A program made the position numbers and the translations under genes. The notes under the pieces are model-generated. The model was not told the origin of the DNA and ran no database searches. It saw only the letters and a list, made by a program, of their open reading frames with translations. Shown here piece by piece: positions 8,137-14,933 of a stretch of 19,611 nt of DNA (position 1 is its first letter; the number at the start of each line of letters is the position of its first letter). This stretch comes from an archaeon (GTDB taxonomy: Archaea > Iainarchaeota > Iainarchaeia > Iainarchaeales > Iainarchaeaceae): contig JANLGZ010000066.1 in NCBI GenBank assembly GCA_024653905.1, forward strand, positions 1-19,611, written 5' to 3'.

Positions 8137-9428
8137 GTTTTAGAGAACACATAGAAAAAATGCCGAATTTGGTGAGAATAAAGAAAAAGGTTTCAACAAA
8201 TCTTGAGGCAAGTGCAGTAATAAATGAGCTTGCGGATAAGCCAGTTTTGTTTGAAAACATTAAGGAATCCGAATTCAAAGTTTGCGCAAATATTTTCCCG
8301 ACAAAACAATCAGTGGCAGATTATTTGGGGTGCAAAGTAGACGAACTGATTCCCACACTAACAAAAGCAATTGAAAATCCAACCAAACCAAAAATAGTGG
8401 AGAAAGCCCCATGCCAAGAAGTTGAGATGAAAGAAATTGATCTTGACAAAATACCGATTTTGTTTCACTTGAAAAAGGATGGCGGAAAATTCATCACAAG
8501 CGGAGTCGTTATTGCGAAACATCCGAAGTATGGGCAGAACCTAGATTTTCACAGAAGCATGCAAATCGCAAAGAATAAATTCTCAATCAGAATTGTGAAG
8601 AACAGGCACTTTGATACTTTTCTCAATGAGCAGAAAAAAATGCCAATGGCTATTTGTATTGGGAACGGAGCAGAGGTTCTCAATGCTGCAGCAACATCTG
8701 TTGAAATAGGTCAGAACGAACTTGAAATTGCAAACACACTAAAACCAATCAGAGTTGTGAAAGCAAAAACATTCGACGCTTACATTCCTGCCGATTGTGA
8801 ATTCGTTCTTGAAGGAACAATTGATTTGGAAGAGCTTGCTGATGAAGGTCCGTTTGTTGACCTTACAGAAACCCAAGACATCATAAGGCAACAGCCAGTT
8901 TTTACAGTTACTAAAATCACACACCGCAAGGATGCAATCTGGCAGGCATTGTTACCTGGAAAATTGGAACACAAAATCCTCATGGGAATGCCACGCGAAC
9001 CAACAATATTCAAAAAAGTGAACGAGGCAGGCGTGAAGTGCCTTGATGTGAATGTAAACCCTGGCGGCTGTTCTTGGTTGCATGCCCGTGTTCAGATTGA
9101 CAAGCAAACAGATGAAGACGGAAAAAAAGCAATCGAAGCTGCCTTTGAAGGTCACAAAAGTTGCAAGCATGTTTTCATTGTTGACAAGGACATTGACATT
9201 TACAATGATCAGGAAGTTGAGTGGGCGATGGCAACAAGGTTTCAGGCGCACAAGAGAATTGTGATTCATGAAAAAGAAAAAGGCTCAAGCCTCGACCCAA
9301 GTGCAAAGAGTGAAACCCATTACACAACAAAAGCGGGGTTTGACTTAACTGCAAAATTGCACACCGAAGGAAAAAACTTTTCAAAAGCAGAGTTCCCGAA
9401 AGCAAACCTCGAGGATTACTTGGAGTGA
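8133..9428 (+). CDS. UbiD-family decarboxylase, likely trans-anhydromevalonate 5-phosphate decarboxylase
   Basis: A 431-residue prenyl-FMN-dependent decarboxylase. Recognisable UbiD features are the N-terminal segment ending in NIFPTKQSVADYLG, the core ITSGVVIAKHPKYGQNLDFHR, the AICIGNG turn, and the glutamate-rich active-site region around DEGPF (D237-F241) followed by TETQD. In the archaeal pathway this enzyme turns trans-anhydromevalonate 5-phosphate into isopentenyl phosphate. It sits with UbiX on one side and both dehydratase subunits downstream, which makes that assignment strong. The start at ATG 8133 has GAGGTGG five bases upstream and overlaps the ubiX stop; the GTG at 8124 lies inside that ribosome site and is rejected. 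An aromatic-acid decarboxylase would be the default call without this context. Confidence 0.9.
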   Translation: MSFREHIEKMPNLVRIKKKVSTNLEASAVINELADKPVLFENIKESEFKVCANIFPTKQSVADYLGCKVDELIPTLTKAIENPTKPKIVEKAPCQEVEMKEIDLDKIPILFHLKKDGGKFITSGVVIAKHPKYGQNLDFHRSMQIAKNKFSIRIVKNRHFDTFLNEQKKMPMAICIGNGAEVLNAAATSVEIGQNELEIANTLKPIRVVKAKTFDAYIPADCEFVLEGTIDLEELADEGPFVDLTETQDIIRQQPVFTVTKITHRKDAIWQALLPGKLEHKILMGMPREPTIFKKVNEAGVKCLDVNVNPGGCSWLHARVQIDKQTDEDGKKAIEAAFEGHKSCKHVFIVDKDIDIYNDQEVEWAMATRFQAHKRIVIHEKEKGSSLDPSAKSETHYTTKAGFDLTAKLHTEGKNFSKAEFPKANLEDYLE

Positions 9429-9433
9429 TTTTG

Positions 9434-10021
9434 GTGATTGTTAAAAAATGGGAGGAACTGTTTCTGAAAGAAGCAGAAGACCAGCTTAAAACTGCGCCAA
9501 AAATATCCCCTGTTCACAAAACAGACCATCTTCTGAGGGTCTTGAAAAAATCAAAAATACTGTGCAAAAAACTGAATGGAGATTTGGAAATAATGGTTGC
9601 AACGGTTCTTCTTCATGATCTTGGGAGACACCTAGGTTTTGAGATACACGGAGAAAAGTCAGCTGAACTTGCGAAACCAATTTTGGAGAAGCACGGTTTC
9701 CCAGAAGAAAAAATCCCAAAAGTGCTTGAAGCAATTTCTCAGCATGATTATACATTTCCTCAGGAAAAGAGACACCTTATTGAATCCAAAATACTTTATG
9801 ACTGTGATAAAATGGATGCCTTAGGAGTTGTTGGTGTTTATAGGCACATAATTTTTTACATGGAAAAAAAACAAACACCTATAAACGAAATTTTGGCAAT
9901 GCTCGAAAAAAGATTTAATGGATTGGTTCTTGATGAAAGCAAAGAACTTGCAAAACCAGAATATGAATATATTATAAATTTTTTTAAAATTTTAGGGGAA
10001 GAATTAGGAGACGAAAAATAA
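9434..10021 (+). CDS. HD-domain phosphohydrolase in the isoprenoid operon
   Basis: A 195-residue metal-dependent HD hydrolase. The metal ligands look complete: H32 in TDHLLRV, the HD pair H61-D62 in LLHDLGRH, a later His-Asp in ISQHDY, and acidic residues in YDCDKMDALG, as in YedJ/YpgQ-type nucleotide or phosphate hydrolases. The start is uncertain: GTG 9434 has GGAG eight bases upstream, while GTG 9425 (overlapping the UbiD stop) and TTG 9431 are in the same frame. It shares its stop with the start of the dehydratase gene (TAATG), so it is fully inside the operon. No step of the known pathway needs an HD enzyme, so the substrate is unknown. A phosphorylated intermediate or damaged cofactor is a guess from position. 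Confidence 0.82.
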   Translation: MIVKKWEELFLKEAEDQLKTAPKISPVHKTDHLLRVLKKSKILCKKLNGDLEIMVATVLLHDLGRHLGFEIHGEKSAELAKPILEKHGFPEEKIPKVLEAISQHDYTFPQEKRHLIESKILYDCDKMDALGVVGVYRHIIFYMEKKQTPINEILAMLEKRFNGLVLDESKELAKPEYEYIINFFKILGEELGDEK

Positions 10022-11196
10022 TGAAACTAACCAAACAAGAACAGGAAATGCTTGAAGGAAAGCACGGAAAAGCGGTTAAAAAATCAATGGAAATTCTGAC
10101 TGCGTTAGGGGATATTTACGGAGCAGAAAAATTGCTTGATGTTACAAGTGTACAAATAGCAGGGGTCAGTTATGACAACCTCGGTGATGCAGGCCTTGAG
10201 TTTTTGGCGGAGATGGCTAAAGACGGCAAAACAAAAGTATTAACCACTCTGAACCCTGCGGGAATGGACATGGAGAATTGGGAAGCCTTGGGGATTTCTC
10301 CTGAGTTTGCAGAGAAACAAAAAAAGGTTATAGAAGCATTCAAAAAAATGGATGTAATAACAACCTGCACATGTACTCCTTATTTTATTGGAAACTCGCC
10401 AAAATACGGCGATCATATTGCATGGAGTGAGTCCAGCGCGGTCGCGTTTGGAAACTCCGTTCTTGGGGCAAAAACAAACCGTGAAGGCGGACCAAGTGCA
10501 CTTGCTTCCGCTCTTACAGGTAAAACCCCAGCATACGGAATGCAATTGGAAGAAAATAGGCAGGCACAGGTAATTGTTAATGTTAAAGCAAAACTGAAGG
10601 ACATAGTTGATTTTGGCGCCCTTGGAAAAGTAATCGGCGAAAAAATCAAGAACAAAATTCCACTTATCCGAGGAATAGAAAAAGCATCAATTGAGGAACT
10701 CAAAAGTTTCTCCGCATCCATCGCAACCTATGGCGGAACAGCATTGTACCACATTGAAGGATTAACTCCAAATAAAACAACAATTCCAAAAGAAAACATT
10801 GGTGTTTCGCAGGAAGAAATAGATAAAGCAAAAAAAGAGTTGAATGACGATTCTGATGTTGACATTGTTTCAATCGGGTGCCCGCACTGTTCGCTGAATG
10901 AAATTAGAGAAGTCGCAACCCTTCTTGATGGAAAGAAAGTGAAAAAAGAATTCTGGATTTGTGTTGCAAGGCCAATAAAAAAAATTGCAGACCAGATGGG
11001 TTACTCGAAAACAATTGAGGACTCGGGAGCTAAATTCGCGTGTGACACCTGCATGGTTGTTGCTCCAATAAAAGGAAGGTTCAAGGCATTAGCAACGAAC
11101 TCAGCAAAATCCGTTTACTACGCCCGCGCGAAGAATAAATTCAAAACAATCTACAAACCAATGAAAGAATGTGTGGAAATAGCCCTAAAGGAGTGA
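10021..11196 (+). CDS. Phosphomevalonate dehydratase large subunit (aconitase X)
   Basis: A 391-residue aconitase-X protein. With the DUF126 small subunit it should dehydrate mevalonate 5-phosphate to trans-anhydromevalonate 5-phosphate. The Cys motifs expected around an iron-sulfur cluster are visible: C116/C118 in TTCTCTPYFIGN, C287 and C290 in GCPHCS, and C341/C344 in CDTCMVVAP. The loop YGDHIAWSESSAVAFGNS and the stretch TNREGGPSALASALTGKTPA are hallmarks of the family. Translation is coupled to the HD gene (TAATG), with AGGAG ten bases before the start. The small subunit follows after five bases. Bacterial relatives act on cis-3-hydroxyproline, but the neighbours here fit the mevalonate role. 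Confidence 0.92.
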   Translation: MKLTKQEQEMLEGKHGKAVKKSMEILTALGDIYGAEKLLDVTSVQIAGVSYDNLGDAGLEFLAEMAKDGKTKVLTTLNPAGMDMENWEALGISPEFAEKQKKVIEAFKKMDVITTCTCTPYFIGNSPKYGDHIAWSESSAVAFGNSVLGAKTNREGGPSALASALTGKTPAYGMQLEENRQAQVIVNVKAKLKDIVDFGALGKVIGEKIKNKIPLIRGIEKASIEELKSFSASIATYGGTALYHIEGLTPNKTTIPKENIGVSQEEIDKAKKELNDDSDVDIVSIGCPHCSLNEIREVATLLDGKKVKKEFWICVARPIKKIADQMGYSKTIEDSGAKFACDTCMVVAPIKGRFKALATNSAKSVYYARAKNKFKTIYKPMKECVEIALKE

Positions 11197-11201
11197 TTTT
11201 T

Positions 11202-11591
11202 ATGGAACTGAAAGGAAGAAAAATTTTCAAAGGAAAAGCAAACGGAGAAGCCATTGTTACAAATGAAGGAATTTCATTTTATGGCGGTGTGGATCCAGAT
11301 ACTGGAATAGTGGCGGAAGTGGGGCATCCTCTTGAAGGCAAAAGCATAGCGGGAAAAATACTTGTTTTTCCCCAAGGAAAAGGTTCAACAGTGGGAAGTT
11401 ACATTCTTTATCGTTTGAAAAAGAACAAAAAAGCCCCCCTTGCGATTGTGAATAAGGAATGCGAAACAATTGTTGCTGTTGGGGCAATCATTTCAGAAAT
11501 CCCTTGCGTAGACAAAATTGACATAGACAAAATCAAAGACGGTGCAAAACTAGAAATAGATGCAGAAAAAGGCATTGTGAAGATTCTCTAA
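11202..11591 (+). CDS. Phosphomevalonate dehydratase small subunit (DUF126)
   Basis: A 129-residue DUF126 protein, the swivelling small subunit of aconitase X. GGVDPDTGIVAEVGHPLEGKS and the phosphate-binding-like PQGKGST (57-63) followed by VGSYILYRL are family signatures. ATG 11202 is preferred to the in-frame ATG 11169, because AAGGAGTGA stands just upstream and 11169 would run into the large-subunit gene. The five-base gap to that gene suggests one transcript and a stable complex. About 40 bases separate it from the kinase gene downstream, the only real gap in the operon. Confidence 0.9.
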   Translation: MELKGRKIFKGKANGEAIVTNEGISFYGGVDPDTGIVAEVGHPLEGKSIAGKILVFPQGKGSTVGSYILYRLKKNKKAPLAIVNKECETIVAVGAIISEIPCVDKIDIDKIKDGAKLEIDAEKGIVKIL

Positions 11592-11600
11592 AAATATAAA
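11591..11600 (+). promoter_or_regulatory. Possible internal TATA box before the isopentenyl phosphate kinase gene
   Basis: AAAATATAAA lies about 37 bp before ATG 11632 in the only intergenic gap of the operon. AAGGA at 11621-11625 is a ribosome site six bases from the start, so the gene can be translated from a leadered or operon-length mRNA. An extra promoter here is possible but not certain. Confidence 0.3.
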
Positions 11601-11631
11601 AACAACAAACAACTAATATGAAGGAATCAAA

Positions 11632-12432
11632 ATGGCAAATCAATTATATATTCTCAAGCTTGGCGGTTCTGTTATCACGGACAAAAAAGGAAACAAATGC
11701 ACAGTGAAAAAAAATAGGCTGGAGAAAATCGCGGGCATAATCTCAAAAGCAGTTGCGAAGAAAAAATTCAAATTAATCCTTGTTCATGGGGCGGGTCCGT
11801 TCGGGCACAAAATCGTTACTGATTATAAAATCGCAAACGGAGTTAAAACAGTAAAGCAGATTGAAGGCTTGGTGAAAACTCGGCAATCAATGGAAACCCT
11901 TGATGAAGCCGTAATCGAAGCACTGGTGAAAAAGAACGTGCCCGCATTCGAGGTTCAGGCATCTTCATGCATTATCCAAAACAAGAAAAAAATTGTTTCA
12001 TTTGACACAAAAATAATCCAAAAATTACTGGAACTAGGGGCTGTTCCGGTAATGTATGGTGATATGGTTATTGACAATTCACTCGGAGCATCAGTTGTAA
12101 GCGGATATGCGATAATATCCTTCCTTGCTAAAAAGCTCAAAGCAAGCAAGGTTCTGTTAGGAACTGATGTGAATGGTATTTATGATTCAAATCCAAAGAA
12201 AAATAAAAAAGCAAAACTAATTTTAGAAATAAATAACAAAAACATTAATTCGATTTTGAAAAAAGTTTCACACTCAAGCTCCGTTGATGTTACTGATGGA
12301 ATGAAAGGAAAGCTCTCAGAAATAAGGGCAAGCAAAGCAAAAGAAACAATTATTTTCAACCTTGAAAAAGAAAAGAACCTTGAATTGTTGCTTCAGGGAA
12401 AAAAAATAAATTGCACAATCGTGAAGTTCTGA
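11632..12432 (+). CDS. ipk: Isopentenyl phosphate kinase
   Basis: A 266-residue amino-acid-kinase-fold enzyme that phosphorylates isopentenyl phosphate to IPP, the last step of the archaeal route. LKLGGSVITDK opens the protein. HGAGPFGH carries the catalytic and substrate-ordering histidine at position 59 that distinguishes IPK from other family members. The nucleotide region GTDVNGIYDSNPKKNKKAKLI and the late DVTDGMKGKLSEI motif are also typical. It closes the operon. If the decarboxylase at 6094 acts on mevalonate 5-phosphate, this kinase would serve both routes. Confidence 0.93.
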   Translation: MANQLYILKLGGSVITDKKGNKCTVKKNRLEKIAGIISKAVAKKKFKLILVHGAGPFGHKIVTDYKIANGVKTVKQIEGLVKTRQSMETLDEAVIEALVKKNVPAFEVQASSCIIQNKKKIVSFDTKIIQKLLELGAVPVMYGDMVIDNSLGASVVSGYAIISFLAKKLKASKVLLGTDVNGIYDSNPKKNKKAKLILEINNKNINSILKKVSHSSSVDVTDGMKGKLSEIRASKAKETIIFNLEKEKNLELLLQGKKINCTIVKF

Positions 12433-12473
12433 TTCTGCAAAAGCATAAACGCTTCCCCCATTACCATAGGGAA

Positions 12474-12483
12474 TTTTTATTAA
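12474..12483 (+). promoter_or_regulatory. Promoter of the first paralogous small protein
   Basis: TTTTTATTAA is centred about 28 bp before ATG 12506. The same box at the same distance precedes the paralogue at 13403, so promoter and gene seem to have been duplicated together. The mRNA is probably leaderless. Confidence 0.5.
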
Positions 12484-12505
12484 TTTCAAAACTCTTAATT
12501 ATACT

Positions 12506-12748
12506 ATGAAAAAAAGACCAGGCCCCAAAGAACTTCAGAAAATAATGGAGCTGGTGCAAACAAACCCTGAATTCAAACGTCAGCACGAACAGTGGCAGAA
12601 AAAGCGAATAGTTGCACAAAATGCGATAATGGACATTGATGAAGCCCTAATGTCCATGCAGCTACCGAATAAAACAGTAAAAGATACCTTGTTACAAAAG
12701 CGAAAGGAATTGGAGGAGTTTCTAAATAGTAATTGGCGGAAAAACTAA
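12506..12748 (+). CDS. Small helical protein, paralogue of 13403-13618
   Basis: An 80-residue, highly charged and apparently all-helical protein that I do not recognise. It begins KKRPGPKELQKIMELV and ends in a long amphipathic stretch (KDTLLQKRKELEEFLN). It aligns along its length with the 71-residue protein at 13403: both start (K/R)KRP-P-EL, share a central I(M/E)DI(D/E)-AL segment and end LL/LI-KK/R-R/EL--FLN. No membrane segment, Cys or His cluster is seen. The two copies flank the IDI-type NUDIX gene. A coiled-coil or nucleic-acid-binding role is possible from charge alone. It is convergent with the NUDIX gene, with only 18 bases between the ends. Confidence 0.75.
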   Translation: MKKRPGPKELQKIMELVQTNPEFKRQHEQWQKKRIVAQNAIMDIDEALMSMQLPNKTVKDTLLQKRKELEEFLNSNWRKN

Positions 12749-12766
12749 AAAACTTTGAATTTAAAA

Positions 12767-13321
12767 TCAGTCAAAAAATACTTTGCCTTTTTCATCGCCT
12801 GCAACTATTTTTACAGCTTCTTTAAACCAAACAGGATATTTCTCAGAATCAAGCTCTTCCAGAACCTGTTTAGCATGAACATTAACAATTTTTCCGGCAT
12901 GTTCAGAATTAGGTTTAATTTCACCACTATAAGAAATGAATGCAGCCAAACAAAATTCGTTCTCGCAGGAACCATCACCATAATCTTTCTCATAAGAAAA
13001 CCCCCTAAGAACCTTTATTTCAACATCAGCAGGAATACCATATTCAACGTTTAAACATCGCTTTCCGGCTTCTTCTTTGGTTTCTTTGTTAAGCACATGC
13101 GTGGTTGGACTATCTAATACCCCGCCACCGACCTTCTTCAAAGGCCTTTCGTGCAAAATAAGCTCATTATTAGCATTAAAAACTAACACCTGAATAGCCA
13201 GATGTTTTATTCCAGGAGTGCTGTGGCATGTTTTTCTGTCCAAAATATAACCTGTTTCATTTCCATGCGCATCAACAAGAATCATTTCCTGATTAGGCTG
13301 GTCTTCTAAAGTTTTGCTCAT
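12767..13321 (-). CDS. IDI type I-like NUDIX protein with Cys-to-Thr change
   Basis: A 184-residue protein of the type I isopentenyl-diphosphate isomerase branch of NUDIX proteins. Compared with the E. coli enzyme from memory, all five metal ligands have counterparts: H33 and H40 (spaced seven apart, as H25/H32), H75 (H69), and E120/E122 in ENE (E114/E116). The catalytic Cys67, two residues before the third His, is T73 in SPTTH. In the known enzyme that Cys is required, so this may be inactive as an isomerase, use different chemistry, or be a hydrolase. C89, C119 and C124 are other cysteines nearby. A TATA box at 13343-13352 lies about 27 bp upstream. Its proximity to the mevalonate operon supports an isoprenoid role. 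Confidence 0.82.
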   Translation of the reverse strand: MSKTLEDQPNQEMILVDAHGNETGYILDRKTCHSTPGIKHLAIQVLVFNANNELILHERPLKKVGGGVLDSPTTHVLNKETKEEAGKRCLNVEYGIPADVEIKVLRGFSYEKDYGDGSCENEFCLAAFISYSGEIKPNSEHAGKIVNVHAKQVLEELDSEKYPVWFKEAVKIVAGDEKGKVFFD

Positions 13322-13342
13322 AAAAAAATGAACAGCAAAGGA

Positions 13343-13352
13343 AAATATAAAA
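13343..13352 (-). promoter_or_regulatory. TATA box for the IDI-like gene
   Basis: On the minus strand GTTTTATATT is centred about 27 bp before the ATG at 13321, back to back with the promoter of the divergent gene at 13403. Confidence 0.5.
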
Positions 13353-13371
13353 CATTCCGCTTTTGAACAAA

Positions 13372-13381
13372 TTTTTATTAA
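13372..13381 (+). promoter_or_regulatory. Promoter of the second paralogous small protein
   Basis: TTTTTATTAA lies about 27 bp before ATG 13403. It is identical in core and spacing to the box before the paralogue at 12506. Confidence 0.5.
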
Positions 13382-13402
13382 GTCAGGGGCTTAACTATTA
13401 TT

Positions 13403-13618
13403 ATGAGAAAAAGGCCAACCCCTGAAGAACTTAAAAGAATAACAGACCAAGTATACAAAAATGCTGAATTCAGGTTTCATCAGGCAAAAAGAAGGGAAGC
13501 AGCTGAATTACTAATTGATATTGAAGATGCGCTACGGGTTACAGGAATAGATAAAAAACTAAAAAATTCCCTTATAAAAAAGCAAAGAGAATTGCTTGTT
13601 TTTCTAAATGGAAATTAA
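13403..13618 (+). CDS. Small helical protein, paralogue of 12506-12748
   Basis: A 71-residue basic helical protein of unknown function, similar along its length to the 80-residue protein at 12506 (shared KRP-P-EL start, central IDIEDAL, C-terminal KKQRELLVFLN). It is about nine residues shorter, with deletions in the region after EFR. It is divergent from the IDI-type NUDIX gene and followed by T-runs that could end transcription. Promoter and coding similarity to the first copy point to a local duplication around the NUDIX gene. Confidence 0.72.
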   Translation: MRKRPTPEELKRITDQVYKNAEFRFHQAKRREAAELLIDIEDALRVTGIDKKLKNSLIKKQRELLVFLNGN

Positions 13619-13654
13619 TTATACATAACTATTGAATTCATAACTGATGAATTG

Positions 13655-13661
13655 TTTTTTT
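13655..13661 (+). terminator. T-run terminator after the second small protein
   Basis: Seven consecutive T residues lie 37 bp after the stop, with a second run of seven at 13684-13690. U-tracts of this kind end transcription in archaea. The neighbouring gene on the minus strand ends at 13709, so the stretch lies between convergent genes. Confidence 0.45.
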
Positions 13662-13708
13662 AAGGAATTATAATTGAGGTTAATTTTTTTACGAAATTTA
13701 TAAAAAAG

Positions 13709-14179
13709 TTATTTGTATTTCTCATTCAGCTTTTCAAGTGCAATAGAAATTGAAGCAACCGATTCCTGAACAGGCTTTCCTATATTATACTGAAAGCCCT
13801 TTACAATATCGTTTTTATCAGCGGTCGGGTCATTTACAAAAGAAAGCTTTCCTTTGTTTCTTTCAATCAAACCAACATCAATAAGCCGTTTCAAATGATA
13901 TCTTAAAAGTTTCTCATCGATTTTTTTATCCTGTTCCTTTAACCGATCGAGCAATTCATAAGTGGTTGGAGCATATTTTTTCGAAACCTGAAAATAAAAA
14001 AAACCATCTAAAATATTCAAAATAGTTGACCTTGATTCCTTTTCAGAAATTAAACCAAAAGAGAGAGCAAACCAGCGCAATAAGGAACGCTTAGTCATTG
14101 CAACTTCAGGAGGGAAATCCATTTTTCTAATTGTAAAAGACTTTCTTACATATTCTGCTTCCGGAAAACTCTGACCCAT
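13709..14179 (-). CDS. Winged-helix transcriptional regulator
   Basis: A 156-residue protein with a winged-helix DNA-binding domain. Residues about 42-115 run through an effector or dimer helix (STILNILDGFFYFQ), a first helix (TTYELLDRLK), a recognition-type helix (DEKLLRYHLKRLIDVGLIE) and a wing (RNKGKLSFV). The remaining C-terminal part is helical and may mediate dimerisation. It resembles archaeal ArsR/PadR-type regulators, but I cannot name the family. The 168-bp gap to the divergent gene at 14348 holds two direct repeats over its own promoter and a palindrome further out, which suggests autoregulation and perhaps control of the neighbour. Confidence 0.75.
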   Translation of the reverse strand: MGQSFPEAEYVRKSFTIRKMDFPPEVAMTKRSLLRWFALSFGLISEKESRSTILNILDGFFYFQVSKKYAPTTYELLDRLKEQDKKIDEKLLRYHLKRLIDVGLIERNKGKLSFVNDPTADKNDIVKGFQYNIGKPVQESVASISIALEKLNEKYK

Positions 14180-14196
14180 AATAAAACCAATAATCT

Positions 14197-14233
14197 TTTA
14201 GAAAAACTAATAATTAATTTAGAAAACTAATAA
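14197..14233. repeat. Two direct repeats over the regulator promoter
   Basis: TTTAGAAAAACTAATAA starts at 14197 and TTTAGAAAACTAATAA at 14218. They are almost identical and 21 bp apart, two helical turns. They lie 18-54 bp upstream of the minus-strand regulator start and cover the place where its TATA box (TTATTAGT on the minus strand) should be, as expected for a repressor operator. Confidence 0.55.
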
Positions 14234-14255
14234 ATATTCTGCTTATTAAACTTTA

Positions 14256-14271
14256 TTGGTTTGAAAACCAA
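14256..14271. repeat. Palindrome between divergent genes
   Basis: TTGGTTT-GA-AAACCAA is a perfect inverted repeat with 7-bp arms. It stands about 80 bp from both the regulator start and the start of the Ig-like gene, so it is a candidate dimeric operator for either. Confidence 0.5.
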
Positions 14272-14287
14272 AGCAAAAAACCAAGTA

Positions 14288-14310
14288 TACATAATTAGCT
14301 GGTTTTAAAA
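14288..14310 (+). promoter_or_regulatory. Promoter of the Ig-like gene with TACATAA motif
   Basis: TACATAA (14288-14294) precedes a TATA-like TTTTAAAA (14303-14310) by eight bases, nearly the arrangement seen upstream of the mevalonate operon. The nine bases TACATAATT are shared by both sites. Confidence 0.4.
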
Positions 14311-14347
14311 ATTCTGAAGAGGTAATTGTTTTGGGGTGAATAATTAA

Positions 14348-14704
14348 ATGTTAAAAATCGATGCAACTTTTACGCCGTTCAGGCTTAATTTAAAAAGAAA
14401 AGAACCAGTTACTTTGAAACTTAATATCAGAAATATGAATGATGTTGATGTTTTAATGTCTTATGAGGTCTTGGTTTCCAGAAGCCTTTCAATAGATAAG
14501 GGGGGTTTCAAAACAAGTGAATCCAAAAGAGTTGGTAAAATGGAACCTGGGCAAATAGAGGAGAAATACCTTGATATTTATCCAAAAGGAATGGCAAGGG
14601 AAGGAAATTACCCTATTATAATCAAGGCAATGGAGCATTATCAGAATTATAATTTTGTCGAGAAAGAATACAAGAAAAAGCTTGAGCTTAAAGTGGATGA
14701 ATAG
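14348..14704 (+). CDS. Small Ig-like beta-sandwich protein
   Basis: A 118-residue protein with the strand pattern of an Ig-like or CARDB-like domain: LKRKEPVTLKLNIRNMNDVDV, then SYEVLVSRSLSID, a turn with KMEPGQIEEKYLDIYPKGMA, and terminal strands YPIIIKAMEHY and YKKKLELKVDE. There is no signal peptide or membrane segment, so it is probably cytoplasmic, unlike most such domains. GGGGTGA lies eight bases before ATG 14348. It may share regulation with the divergent winged-helix gene. Function unknown. Confidence 0.72.
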   Translation: MLKIDATFTPFRLNLKRKEPVTLKLNIRNMNDVDVLMSYEVLVSRSLSIDKGGFKTSESKRVGKMEPGQIEEKYLDIYPKGMAREGNYPIIIKAMEHYQNYNFVEKEYKKKLELKVDE

Positions 14705-14710
14705 AGGTAG

Positions 14711-14719
14711 GTTTAAATA
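14711..14719 (+). promoter_or_regulatory. TATA box for the 61-residue protein
   Basis: GTTTAAATA matches the window's strong TATA consensus and is centred about 33 bp before ATG 14748, giving a leader of only a few bases. Confidence 0.55.
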
Positions 14720-14747
14720 AAACAGACTCTTTTTTCTTATTGATTTT

Positions 14748-14933
14748 ATGATTAGACCACGAAATAGTAGAAAAACACATGCGGTTAATGGTTCTGTTGT
14801 TTCTGATAGAATACCTCGAGGTCTTCTCAGAACTGCCGGTCTATTGGGTTACAATCGGGCACAAGAAAAGGGTGATTTGCAAAGAGTAAAGAGTGACATG
14901 CAATCAGTTAATTTAAGGAAAAATGCTAAGTGA
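14748..14933 (+). CDS. Basic 61-residue protein
   Basis: A short, strongly basic protein (start MIRPRNSRKTHAVNG; middle DRIPRGLLRTAGLLGYNRAQ) that I do not recognise. It is supported as a gene by a consensus TATA box at the right distance and by a second small ORF that overlaps its stop (GTGA at 14930-14933), as in a two-gene transcript. The positive charge suggests contact with nucleic acid or membrane; no motif supports more. Confidence 0.55.
   Translation: MIRPRNSRKTHAVNGSVVSDRIPRGLLRTAGLLGYNRAQEKGDLQRVKSDMQSVNLRKNAK

Noticed and set aside
12755..13054. 99-residue plus-strand frame opposite the IDI-like gene
   Set aside because: The minus-strand frame encodes clear isomerase-family motifs with a promoter; the plus-strand frame has none.
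13622..13632. TACATAACTAT after the small protein gene as a further regulator site
   Set aside because: It lies between the ends of convergent genes with no TATA box following, so a promoter role is unlikely.
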